64,000 nucleotides of DNA, taken from the NCBI GenBank assembly GCA_046154185.1, contig JBJXGE010000032.1, forward strand, positions 228,373 through 292,372. The letters are read 5' to 3'. Made by a program: the position numbers and the translations under genes. The notes below the pieces were generated by a model that saw only the letters and a list, made by a program, of their open reading frames with translations, searched no databases and was not told where the DNA came from. This DNA is from JBJXGE01 sp046154185. Its GTDB lineage: Bacteria > Planctomycetota > UBA8108 > UBA1146 > JAJFFE01. This document shows positions 43,644-52,411 of this stretch, one piece after another. Within the stretch, counting starts at the first letter, position 1; the number at the start of each line of letters is the position of its first letter.

Positions 43644-44747
43644 ATGCAGAGCGTCATCGTCAGCACGTACAATAAGCCGCGGCATCTCGCGCTCGTCCTC
43701 GAGGGTCTGCTCCGGCAGCGCGACGCCGAGTTTGAAGTGATCGTCGCCGACGATGGGTCGACGGCCGAAACGACCGCGGTCATCGAGAACTTCGCGGCGC
43801 GCGCGCCCTTTCGCGTCGAACACGTTTGGCAGGAAGACCTCGGTTTTCGCGCCGCTCGCATCCGCAACCTGGGCGTCAAAGCGGCGCGCGGCGCGGAACT
43901 CGTATTTCTCGATGGCGACTGCATTCCGTTCGCGGACTTCCTCGCGGCGCACCACCGCGCCGCGCGCCCGGATCGCGTGCTCGCTGGTGATCGTCTGTTT
44001 CTCGATGAGAAACCGTCGGCGTTGGTCACGGAACGCGAAATAGCAGATCCCGGTGTGAGCGCACTGGTACCGAGCGCGGAGACACGGCGCTTGCGCTGGC
44101 GCGCCGCGAAGAGTCGCTTCTACGCTTTGACCGGCCTGAAAGAGCGGCCAAAAGTCGTGACGGCGAATCTTTCGATGGCGCGCTCCGCATTCGAAGCGGT
44201 GAATGGCCTCGACGAGCGCTTTGTCGGCTGGGGCCACGAAGACGACGATCTGCGGCGTCGACTGCGACGGCGCGGGTTCCGCATCAGCTCGGTGTGCACG
44301 ACCGCGCGCGTTTGCCATCTTTGGCATCCGCACGTGCCGTCGTTTCGCGGGAAGGTCAAGTTCGGCGACAACGCCGGTTACTTTGAGCGCGGGTTTTTTC
44401 TGTCGCGCTGTCGCACCGGACTCGCCGAGCGCCGCGTGCAGGATCTGAAGATCGCGTGGAACGGCGAGCACGACGGCACTCTACCGCTGGAACTCAATAT
44501 CACCTGGGGAACGACGCCGGTCTTTTGCGCCGCTGAAATCTCTGTCTTCGTGACATCGCAGTCGGCGCCGATCCCCACAACTGCGATCGCACGAGCGAAC
44601 GTGTTCGCGCTCATAACGTCACAAACCACCGGTGAGCTGCCCAACACGCATCACGGCAAACCGTGCATCGCGCTCACGGCGCCGCTCGATCCGGCAACGC
44701 CCGCGGGTCGCGCCGCACTCCTCAACGCACTCGAGAGCATTCTCTGA
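43644..44747 (+). CDS. GT2 family glycosyltransferase with galactosyltransferase-like C-terminal part
   Basis: A 367-residue cytoplasmic GT-A enzyme. It begins SVIVSTYNKPRHL, with VADDGST (nucleotide site), FLDGDCIPF (D-x-D metal site) and GWGHEDDDLRRRLRRRG, the acidic acceptor/metal block of the chondroitin-polymerase and GT7-like subfamily. The last ~110 residues are not recognised. It lies eight bases after the M48 gene and is probably cotranscribed. Target glycan unknown. Confidence 0.85.
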   Translation: MQSVIVSTYNKPRHLALVLEGLLRQRDAEFEVIVADDGSTAETTAVIENFAARAPFRVEHVWQEDLGFRAARIRNLGVKAARGAELVFLDGDCIPFADFLAAHHRAARPDRVLAGDRLFLDEKPSALVTEREIADPGVSALVPSAETRRLRWRAAKSRFYALTGLKERPKVVTANLSMARSAFEAVNGLDERFVGWGHEDDDLRRRLRRRGFRISSVCTTARVCHLWHPHVPSFRGKVKFGDNAGYFERGFFLSRCRTGLAERRVQDLKIAWNGEHDGTLPLELNITWGTTPVFCAAEISVFVTSQSAPIPTTAIARANVFALITSQTTGELPNTHHGKPCIALTAPLDPATPAGRAALLNALESIL

Positions 44748-44772
44748 ACCTCGCGCTTTACCGAAGGGTCAC

Positions 44773-45042
44773 ATGGAGACAGCGTCGCCGAATCAAATCG
44801 TCCAACTGAGCGGCGCGGCGCTCATCCTCATCGCATATGGACTCTTGCAGAGCCATCGGCTGCGCACGTCGCAGCCGATTTACTCTTGGCTCAACTTGGT
44901 GGGCGCCGCATTGCTCGCGGTCGAGGCTTGCCGCACCCACCAATGGGGATTCCTGCTGCTGGAAGGCACCTGGGCGCTGATCAGCGCCATCGTGCTATGC
45001 CGCCAATACTATGCCGTTAGCAAGCCGGCGCGTCACACGTGA
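44773..45042 (+). CDS. Small membrane protein, CBU_0592-like
   Basis: An 89-residue protein with three predicted membrane segments (about 8-25, 35-52, 58-75). QLSGAALILIAYGLLQS and YSWLNLVGAALLAVEA match a widespread small family of unknown function. AAGGG sits just before ATG 44773. Its 3' end overlaps the convergent dockerin gene by 26 bases. Confidence 0.78.
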   Translation: METASPNQIVQLSGAALILIAYGLLQSHRLRTSQPIYSWLNLVGAALLAVEACRTHQWGFLLLEGTWALISAIVLCRQYYAVSKPARHT

Positions 45043-45976
45043 GCGCATCGGTCGTCGGGTCTGGACCGCAGCCGGTCGGGCCGGGCGCGGGCGGCGCCGT
45101 CGTCGATTGGAACAAGTAGCCGAGCACGAAGATCGCATCGTCGATGCCGACTGCGCCGTTGTCATTGCAGTCCGCGGCATCGAGGCAGCTCGGCGTCGCG
45201 CCACCGGAGAACAAGTAGCTGAGAATCGCGATGGCGTCGTTGATCTGCACGCTCGCATCGCCGCTGACATCGCCGCGAGTAAAACCCGGGAGTCCGCCAC
45301 CGACGAGCGCAAAGGTTTCGACTTCGGTGTCGATCGCGGCGGTTGGTGACGTGATGGTCGACGTGACGGTGAGTGTACCGCCGGCTGGTGAATGCACGTA
45401 AAACGGATCCGAGATCCACTCGATCGGAATGTCGAACGCGAGCGTTCCCGCGCCGGTCGGCAACGCGCCAGCGTCGGCCGCCGTGAGTGTCGTGCCGGTA
45501 TCGCCCGGCAGATCGTTGTAGGTCAAAACGAAAGCGGTCTCGCCCGATGGGTCCGGTATGCCGATGAGCGCCAGGAACGGCAGCAAGGCGGGTGTGACGA
45601 AAGTCACGACCGCATCGGCGAGCAATTCGGAGCCGATGACGGAAGTGACGAACACATCCGCCACGACTTCGCCGGTGACGTCCGGCAGCGGAAACGGATT
45701 ATCGAGGAACACACTGAGCGTGATCGTGCCGATGTCCGCGCCGACGACAATCCCCGTGAAGTTATACGACCCCTTGTTGTGCGCGACGCTCAAGAGCGAC
45801 GGCCCCTCCTGCGTGTCGAAAAACAGGTAGTCTTGTGTGCTCGCCGTCGCCGCGCCGGCGTTCAGCGTCGCAAAACTCGTCGCGACATCCGGCGTAAACT
45901 GCGCTGAAACCGGCGAAGCGAACGCCAGCGCCGCGAGAGCCGCCCAACCGCCAAGAGTCCATCGCACTCTGGACAT
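45017..45976 (-). CDS. Secreted protein with C-terminal dockerin-like repeat pair
   Basis: A 319-residue exported protein: signal peptide ending at about ASPVSAQ (residues 20-26), a beta-rich central domain of unknown function, then two dockerin-type Ca-binding repeats from residue 232 (DVSGDASVQIND and DCNDNGAVGIDD, each followed by I/V-LxYLF). The tail ends in a Cys/Pro-rich stretch (CGPD...CDAPAC) resembling that of the endonuclease at 56.7 kb. GGAGGCGG precedes ATG 45976. It is surface-bound or released; binding partner unknown. Confidence 0.82.
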   Translation of the reverse strand: MSRVRWTLGGWAALAALAFASPVSAQFTPDVATSFATLNAGAATASTQDYLFFDTQEGPSLLSVAHNKGSYNFTGIVVGADIGTITLSVFLDNPFPLPDVTGEVVADVFVTSVIGSELLADAVVTFVTPALLPFLALIGIPDPSGETAFVLTYNDLPGDTGTTLTAADAGALPTGAGTLAFDIPIEWISDPFYVHSPAGGTLTVTSTITSPTAAIDTEVETFALVGGGLPGFTRGDVSGDASVQINDAIAILSYLFSGGATPSCLDAADCNDNGAVGIDDAIFVLGYLFQSTTAPPAPGPTGCGPDPTTDALTCDAPAC

Positions 45977-46084
45977 GCCGCCTCCTTGATTCTTCCCATC
46001 GACTCGCGCTAAGTGTGATCGAGCCCTATGAACGCGCCCATACTATCGCCCGTCGTTCCACCGGGAAAGCGTCGGCTTCGCAGC

Positions 46085-47380
46085 TTAAAGCGTCCAGCCG
46101 CTGCGATACACCGCGCGGAGGTACTGATCCGCTTCGGGCGCATTCGTCGCTTTGAGTTTGCCCGGATCCCACTCGAGGCGTTTGCCGACTCGATACGCGA
46201 CGTTGCCGAGCAGCACGGTTTCGGTGAGCGCGCCCGAGTAACCGAAATTACAAGTCGTCGCTCGATCGCCCGCTTTGCACGCGCGAATCCACTCCGCGTG
46301 ATGGCCGATCGAGTCCGGGATCGTCGGCGTCGGCGCTTTGAAATCCGCGACCGTGTCGCCGCGGAGCAACAGGTGCTTGTTGTAATCGGAGATCACGAGA
46401 CCATCCGCGCCCACGAACAAATGGCCGTCGCCCCACGCGAGCGCGGAACCGTCCTTGTTCTTGAGCGTCTTCAACAACTCGGGCCGCTTGCCGCCGTCGT
46501 ACCAAGTGACGGTGACCGGCCCGTACGCGCCGCGTGCGCCGTGATCAAAGCGCGCGATGAGCCACTCGGGAGTGCCGATCGCGTCGACCGCCGGTCCCGT
46601 CGCTTCGACAGTCTGCGGCTGTCGTAGATCGAGCGCCCAGTGCACGAGATCCAAGTAGTGACACGCCATGTCACCAAGCGTTCCGGTGCCATAGGCCCAA
46701 AAGCGTCGCCAATTCATCGGGTGGATATCCGCCGAGAACTCATGTTCCGGCGCGGGTCCCTGCCACAGATTCCAATCGAGATGCGCGGGCGCGGGCGACG
46801 GCGCCGCGTATTTGCCGTTCGACCACGTCTTGCCACACCACACGTGCACCTCGCGCACGGCGCCGATCGCGCCCGAGCGGATCAGTTCCACGACGCGGCG
46901 ATAGTTCGCACCAGCGTGGATCTGCGTGCCCATTTGCGTGACGCGCTGCCTCTCGATGGCGAGCCGCGCGAGCGTGCGAGACTCCTCGACCGTGTGCGCG
47001 AGCGGCTTCTCGCAATAGACATGCAGGCCCTGGCGCAATCCGAGCGCGGCGGCCGGCGCGTGGATGTGATCCGGCGCCGCTACGAGCACCGCATCGAGAT
47101 CGAGCGACGCGGTCAGCATCTCGCGAAAATCTCGAAAGCGCTTCGCGTCGGGAAACTGCTTGCCGCATGCTTCGAGATAATGGGCATCGACATCGCAAAT
47201 CGCCGCGATTTGCTCGCCGCGGATTTGCTCGATGTTCCACGCCGCTTGGTTGGCGGTGCCGACGACCGCGATGCGGAGTTTGTCCTCGCGCGCTGCGTTC
47301 AACCATTTCGCGGCAGGCAAACTCAACGCCGCGACACCCGCGGCCGCGCCAGCCAGAAACCCCCGCCGGGAAATTCCCAC
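46085..47380 (-). CDS. Gfo/Idh/MocA family oxidoreductase with Tat signal
   Basis: A 431-residue NAD(P)-dependent sugar or polyol oxidoreductase. The N terminus SRRGFLAGAAAGVAALSLPA is a twin-arginine signal, so it is probably exported folded with its cofactor. The Rossmann part has LRIAVVGTANQA, the conserved YCEKPLAHT motif with the catalytic-site lysine, and the C-terminal fold includes GTLGDMACHYLDLVHWAL. GTG 47380 has GGAGGA upstream. Planctomycetes carry many such paralogues; substrate unknown. Confidence 0.88.
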   Translation of the reverse strand: MGISRRGFLAGAAAGVAALSLPAAKWLNAAREDKLRIAVVGTANQAAWNIEQIRGEQIAAICDVDAHYLEACGKQFPDAKRFRDFREMLTASLDLDAVLVAAPDHIHAPAAALGLRQGLHVYCEKPLAHTVEESRTLARLAIERQRVTQMGTQIHAGANYRRVVELIRSGAIGAVREVHVWCGKTWSNGKYAAPSPAPAHLDWNLWQGPAPEHEFSADIHPMNWRRFWAYGTGTLGDMACHYLDLVHWALDLRQPQTVEATGPAVDAIGTPEWLIARFDHGARGAYGPVTVTWYDGGKRPELLKTLKNKDGSALAWGDGHLFVGADGLVISDYNKHLLLRGDTVADFKAPTPTIPDSIGHHAEWIRACKAGDRATTCNFGYSGALTETVLLGNVAYRVGKRLEWDPGKLKATNAPEADQYLRAVYRSGWTL

Positions 47381-47402
47381 AGTCGTGTCCTCCGCTTCGG
47401 TT

Positions 47403-50309
47403 TTAGACTTCCGCGTACGATTCGATCGGTGGGCAACTGCAAATCAAGTTGCGATCACCGTACGCGTTGTCGATGCGATTGACGCTCGGCCAAAACTTAT
47501 TTTCCGCGACCCACGGCAATGGAAACGCCGCTTCTTCGCGCGTGTACGGGCGATTCCATTCGCCGCGCAAAATGTCGTCTTGCGTATGCGGCGCGTTCTT
47601 CAGCGGATTGTTTTTGGCGTCGATACGCCCTTCGCCGACCACGCGCGCTTCCGCGCGAATCTGAATCATCGCTTCGCAAAAGCGATCGAGTTCCGCGAGC
47701 GGCTCGCTCTCGGTCGGCTCGATCATCAGCGTGCCCGGCACCGGAAACGACATCGTCGGCGCGTGAAAGCCGTAATCCATGAGGCGCTTCGCGATGTCCT
47801 CGACCTCGACGCCTTCCTGCTTGAGCGGTCGACAATCGAGAATGCACTCGTGCGCCACCCAACCCTCGGGTCCCGTGTAAAGCACCGGGTAATGCTCGCG
47901 CAGTCGCCGCGCGATGTAATTGGCGTTCAAGATCGCGACCTGCGTCGCCTTCTTGAGCCCAGCGGCGCCCATCATCTGAATGTACGCCCACGAGATCAGC
48001 AGGATGCTCGCGCTCCCCCACGGCGCCGCCGACACCGCCGAGATTCCGGTCGGCGGCCCCGCCTCCGGCACCTGGCTATGCGTCGGCAAGAAGCGCGCGA
48101 GATGCTCCTTGACTCCGATCGGTCCCATGCCCGGCCCACCCCCGCCATGCGGGATGCAAAACGTCTTGTGCAAATTCATATGCGCAACGTCGGGTCCGAA
48201 TTTCCCGGGCTGACACAGCCCCACCAGCGCGTTCAGGTTCGCGCCGTCCATGTACACTTGGCCACCGTGCTCATGCACGATCTTGCAGATCTCCGTGATG
48301 CCCGTCTCGAACACGCCATGCGTCGAAGGATACGTCACCATCAGCGCCGCCAGATTTTGCTTGTGCTCAGCGGCTTTGGCGCGCATGTCAGCGAGATCGA
48401 CGTTGCCGTTCGCGTCGCACGCCGTCACCACCACGCGCATGCCGGCAAGCGCGGCGCTCGCGGGATTCGTTCCGTGCGCCGAACTCGGGATGAGACAGAC
48501 ATTGCGATGGCCGTCGCCGCGACTTTGATGGTATTTGCGAATCACCAAGAGCCCCGCGTACTCGCCTTGCGACCCGGCATTCGGCTGCAGCGACACGGCG
48601 TTGAAGCCCGTGATCTCGGCAAGCTGCGTCTCGAGTTCATGAATGATCTTTTGGTAACCCTCGGCTTGATCGAGGGGCGCGAACGGATGGACTTGCCCGA
48701 AGCCAGCCATCGTGACCGGAATCATCTCGGACGTGGCGTTGAGCTTCATCGTGCAGGAACCGAGCGGAATCATCGAACTCGTAAGCGACAGATCGCGCCG
48801 CTCGAGCCGATGGATGTAGCGGAGCATGTCCGTCTCCGAGTGATAACTGTTGAAGACCGGATGCGTGAGAAACGTGCTCGTGCGACGCAGCGCCGCCGGA
48901 ATACTCGAATCCACTTCCGCATCCCAACGCTCGAGCGGAAAATCCTTCCGGCCGTTGCCGAACACTGCTAGGAGCGCCAAGACTTGCTCGCGGGTCGTCG
49001 TCTCGTCGAGCGCGACGCCGACCGTCGCGCCATCGATGCGACGGAGATTCATGTGCTGTTCGCGCGCGCGCGCCAAGAACTCGGCGACCTTACCGTCGCC
49101 GACGGTGACGGCGAGCGTGTCGAAAAACGCCGGCTTGCCGGCAGCGCCGACCGCGAGCTTGAAACCGAGTTCGCTCAAGCCGCGCCCGAGTAACGAACCG
49201 AGGCGGTGCGTGCGTTCGGCGATGCGCTTCAGCCCGCGCGGCCCGTGGTACACGGCATACATACTCGACATGACCGCCAGCAGCACTTGCGCCGTGCAAA
49301 TGTTGCTCGTCGCCTTCTCGCGGCGGATGTGCTGTTCGCGAGTCTGCAGCGCCAGCCGCAAACCGGGCCGGCCGCGGGCATCGCGCGAGACGCCGATGAG
49401 GCGGCCGGGCATCGAACGCTTGTACGCATCGCGCGTCGCGAGGAAAGCCGCGTGCGGTCCACCGTAGCCAAAGGGCACGCCGAAGCGCTGCGCGTTACCG
49501 ACGGCGACGTCGGCGCCCAATTCCCCGGGCGACTTGAGGAGCGTAAGCGCCAACAAGTCGGTGGCGACCACGACCAACGCGCCTTGCCCGTGCGCGGCCT
49601 CGATGGTCGCCGACAAGTCGACGACGACGCCCTGCGTGTCCGGATACTGGAGCAACACGCCGAACAAGTTCGTCGCACGCGACAAATTCTCCAACTTATC
49701 GACTATCACGGTGATGCCGAGCGGCTCGGCCCGCGTCCGCACGACTTCGATCGTTTGTGGATGGACGCGATCCGAGACCCAAAAAACATCGGCGCCCGAC
49801 CGCTCGCTCACGGCATGACACAAGTGCATCGCTTCGGCGGCGGCGGTTCCTTCATCGAGCAACGAGGCGTTGGCGATGCCAAGTCCGGTGAGATCGCAGA
49901 CCATCGTTTGAAAGTTGAGCAGCGCTTCCATGCGCCCCTGCGAAATTTCCGCTTGATACGGCGTGTACGCGGTATACCAACCCGGGTTCTCGAGAATATT
50001 GCGCAAAATCACGCCCGGCACATGGCAACCGGAATAACCCATGCCGATGAAACTTCTGTACAGCTTGTTGCGTCCCGCGAGCTCGCGCGCGTACTCGAGC
50101 GTCTCGTGTTCTGGACGCGGCGGCGGCAGTTTCAGCTCGCCCGCCATGCGAATGTTGGCGGGAATCGCTTTCCCGACCAGCGCGTCGAGACTCGCGAGCC
50201 CAAACGTGCCCAGCATCTTCTGGATGTCGGCGGGGCTGGGCCCGATGTGACGGTGAATGAACTCTTCGCGATGTTCGAGCTCTTTGAGCCCGATTCGGTG
50301 CTCGGCCAT
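47403..50309 (-). CDS. gcvP: Glycine dehydrogenase (decarboxylating), P protein
   Basis: A 968-residue PLP enzyme, full-length single-chain type, decarboxylating glycine and passing the aminomethyl group to GcvH. Visible: FIHRHIGPSPADI at the N terminus, FIGMGYSGCHVPGVI, EISQGRMEALLNFQTM, and in the C-terminal half MKLNATSEM and MNLHKTFCIPHGGGGPGMGP, containing the PLP lysine. GGAGG lies five bases before ATG 50309. It lies far from gcvT-gcvH and is 22 bases upstream of the oxidoreductase on the same strand. Confidence 0.96.
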   Translation of the reverse strand: MAEHRIGLKELEHREEFIHRHIGPSPADIQKMLGTFGLASLDALVGKAIPANIRMAGELKLPPPRPEHETLEYARELAGRNKLYRSFIGMGYSGCHVPGVILRNILENPGWYTAYTPYQAEISQGRMEALLNFQTMVCDLTGLGIANASLLDEGTAAAEAMHLCHAVSERSGADVFWVSDRVHPQTIEVVRTRAEPLGITVIVDKLENLSRATNLFGVLLQYPDTQGVVVDLSATIEAAHGQGALVVVATDLLALTLLKSPGELGADVAVGNAQRFGVPFGYGGPHAAFLATRDAYKRSMPGRLIGVSRDARGRPGLRLALQTREQHIRREKATSNICTAQVLLAVMSSMYAVYHGPRGLKRIAERTHRLGSLLGRGLSELGFKLAVGAAGKPAFFDTLAVTVGDGKVAEFLARAREQHMNLRRIDGATVGVALDETTTREQVLALLAVFGNGRKDFPLERWDAEVDSSIPAALRRTSTFLTHPVFNSYHSETDMLRYIHRLERRDLSLTSSMIPLGSCTMKLNATSEMIPVTMAGFGQVHPFAPLDQAEGYQKIIHELETQLAEITGFNAVSLQPNAGSQGEYAGLLVIRKYHQSRGDGHRNVCLIPSSAHGTNPASAALAGMRVVVTACDANGNVDLADMRAKAAEHKQNLAALMVTYPSTHGVFETGITEICKIVHEHGGQVYMDGANLNALVGLCQPGKFGPDVAHMNLHKTFCIPHGGGGPGMGPIGVKEHLARFLPTHSQVPEAGPPTGISAVSAAPWGSASILLISWAYIQMMGAAGLKKATQVAILNANYIARRLREHYPVLYTGPEGWVAHECILDCRPLKQEGVEVEDIAKRLMDYGFHAPTMSFPVPGTLMIEPTESEPLAELDRFCEAMIQIRAEARVVGEGRIDAKNNPLKNAPHTQDDILRGEWNRPYTREEAAFPLPWVAENKFWPSVNRIDNAYGDRNLICSCPPIESYAEV

Positions 50310-50497
50310 TTATCCTCCGCGGGCAATTGATCCCAGGCATGCGAGTCAGGTCAGCGTAACGAGGACAGTCAGCGGTTTTTTTAACATAGCCCTCGGCGGC
50401 AAGCCACCGGCTTTGGCTACGTGCGCCGGCTATGCCTTGTCGCGATCCGCCGCAAGGTGTTAGCTTGGCGCGCCCAAACCAGCGCAAAGGAAGCACC

Positions 50498-51526
50498 ATG
50501 GCCATCATCCCCATGCGAGTTTTGCTCGATCACGCCGCCGAGAACAACTACGGCGTCGCGGCGTTCAACGTCAACAACATGGAGCAGATTCAGTCGATCA
50601 TGGCGGCGGCCGAAGAGACGCAATCGCCGGTGATCGTGCAGGCGTCGCGCGGGGCGCGCGCTTACTCGCAGGACAATTATCTGCGCCACTTGATGCTGGC
50701 GGCGGCCGAGCTGCATCCGAATATTCCCATTGCGATGCATCAGGATCACGGGAACTCGCCGGCGACGTGCATCTCGGCGATCGAAATGGGATTCACGAGC
50801 GTCATGATGGACGGCTCACTCACGGAGGACGGCAAGAGCCCTGCGACCTACGAGTACAACACAGCAGTGACGCGCAAGGTCGTCGATTTCGCTCATGCAC
50901 GCGGTGTCACGGTCGAGGGTGAACTCGGCTGCTTGGGCGGCATCGAGGACGGCGTCGGAGCCGGGCTTTCGGGCGACGAGATGGCGAGCCATCTCACGGA
51001 TCCAAAGCAAGCGGAAGAGTTCGTCGCGGCCACGAAGGTGGATGCGCTCGCCGTTGCGATCGGCACGAGCCACGGCGCATACAAATTCAAACGCAAGCCC
51101 GACCACAATGTCTTGGCGATGGACATCATCAAAGAGATCCATCGGCGCCTCCCGAATTGTCACATGGTGATGCACGGCAGCTCTTCGGTGCCGCGCGAGT
51201 TGATCGACGTGATCAATCGGAACGGCGGCGCGATCCCGGAAACGTATGGCGTGCCGGTCGAAGAAATTCAGCTCGGGATCAAGCACGGCGTGCGCAAGAT
51301 CAATGTCGACACCGACTGTCGGCTCGCGATCACCGGCGCGGTCCGCGCCGTGCTGTTCACGCATAAAGACGAGTTCGACCCGCGCGCCTACTTGAAGCCG
51401 TCGCGCGACGCGATGCGCAAAGTGTGCGTCGCGCGTATGACGTCTTTTGGTCAAGCCGGCCACGCGAGCAAAGTCGCGAAGCGCGGGCTCGACGAGATGA
51501 AGCGCTTTTACGCCGCGCAACGATAA
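50498..51526 (+). CDS. fba: Class II fructose-bisphosphate aldolase
   Basis: A 342-residue zinc aldolase of glycolysis and gluconeogenesis. Zinc and catalytic residues lie in AMHQDHGN, EGELGCLGG, IGTSHGAYK and VMHGSSS; VRKINVDTDCR binds the phosphate. AAAGGAAG precedes ATG 50498, which starts the family-type MAIIPMRVLLDHA; the longer frame back to 50432 lacks a ribosome site. A tagatose-bisphosphate aldolase is less likely given the overall match to the long class IIB form. Confidence 0.94.
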   Translation: MAIIPMRVLLDHAAENNYGVAAFNVNNMEQIQSIMAAAEETQSPVIVQASRGARAYSQDNYLRHLMLAAAELHPNIPIAMHQDHGNSPATCISAIEMGFTSVMMDGSLTEDGKSPATYEYNTAVTRKVVDFAHARGVTVEGELGCLGGIEDGVGAGLSGDEMASHLTDPKQAEEFVAATKVDALAVAIGTSHGAYKFKRKPDHNVLAMDIIKEIHRRLPNCHMVMHGSSSVPRELIDVINRNGGAIPETYGVPVEEIQLGIKHGVRKINVDTDCRLAITGAVRAVLFTHKDEFDPRAYLKPSRDAMRKVCVARMTSFGQAGHASKVAKRGLDEMKRFYAAQR

Positions 51527-51530
51527 GCCC

Positions 51531-51875
51531 TCAACGCACGACGCGGTCGATCTTCGCGGCGAGAATGAAGTCGTTGTCGGTGACACCGCCTGCCGCATGC
51601 GTCGTGAGTTCAACGCGGACTTTGCGCCACGACAGCAGCAAGTCCGGATGGTGGTTTTCCGCCTCGGCGAGCGCAGCAACACTGTTCACGAACTCGAGCG
51701 CCGCCGCGTAGCTTTCGAACCGGTACTCCTTGAACAGCGAGCGCGCGGCCGGCGTCAGTTTCCACCCCCCGAGCTTTTCGAGTAGCACCATCGCGCTCTC
51801 GACGCTGAGCGGCGGCGTCCCGCGTCGGCACGGCGCGCAGCGGCGCTCGGCAAGACCATCGTCGCGAGCTGTCAT
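51531..51875 (-). CDS. 4a-hydroxytetrahydrobiopterin dehydratase (PCD)
   Basis: A 114-residue pterin-4a-carbinolamine dehydratase-like protein. AENHHPDLLLSWRKVRVELTT with the histidine pair and TDNDFILAAKID form the family signature; the N-terminal CAPCRRGTPPLS is also typical of bacterial members. AAGGAGTG four to five bases before ATG 51875 sets the start. No aromatic amino acid hydroxylase is nearby, so it may act as a molybdopterin- or folate-related dehydratase. Convergent with fba, four bases apart. Confidence 0.9.
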   Translation of the reverse strand: MTARDDGLAERRCAPCRRGTPPLSVESAMVLLEKLGGWKLTPAARSLFKEYRFESYAAALEFVNSVAALAEAENHHPDLLLSWRKVRVELTTHAAGGVTDNDFILAAKIDRVVR

Positions 51876-52001
51876 GCTCACTCCTTTACAAATCCGCAAT
51901 CCGAAATTGTTCGACGGCAACCATGGCGCAGCCGTGGACACCCGTCGAGCACAGACCTATTATTCCCGACCTCACCGCGCGAAGGAAACGAAGGGAAGTC
52001 G

Positions 52002-52364
52002 GTGGCTAAAAAGCGCGCCAACAGATTCCTGACAAAGCAACTGTTTGTCCGCGGTCTACCCTGGGCGCTGACTTCCTACGAGCTGGAGGAGTTGTTTCGG
52101 TCGTTTGGCGAAGTGGTCGACGCCGAGGTGGCGTACGACGCACGTACGCGGCGGTCGAAGGGATTCGGTTTCGTCACCTTGGCCACTTCGCAAGCGGCGG
52201 CACGCGCGCTCGCCGCGCTCGATGGCGCGATTGTCGGTGGCCGCGCGATCTCTGTAACGGAAGCTCGATCTGCCAGCGACAAGTTGTCGGACCGAAAACT
52301 GTCGGACGGTAAGCCGCCAGCGCGCGCTGGTGCGGCACGCGGCCGCGGCGCGCGGCTGCGATAG
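52002..52364 (+). CDS. RRM-domain RNA-binding protein
   Basis: A 120-residue protein with one RNA recognition motif (about 13-88): RNP2 LFVRGLP and RNP1 KGFGFVTL with the aromatic pair, then a Gly/Arg/Ala-rich basic tail. Such single-RRM proteins are common in cyanobacteria and planctomycetes and are often cold-induced. Start GTG 52002 has AAGGGA upstream. Function unknown beyond RNA binding. Confidence 0.88.
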   Translation: MAKKRANRFLTKQLFVRGLPWALTSYELEELFRSFGEVVDAEVAYDARTRRSKGFGFVTLATSQAAARALAALDGAIVGGRAISVTEARSASDKLSDRKLSDGKPPARAGAARGRGARLR

Positions 52365-52411
52365 TCGAGTTAAATGTCCGTCTCGTGCCACCCACTTGAG
52401 GAGTTGCGTTC

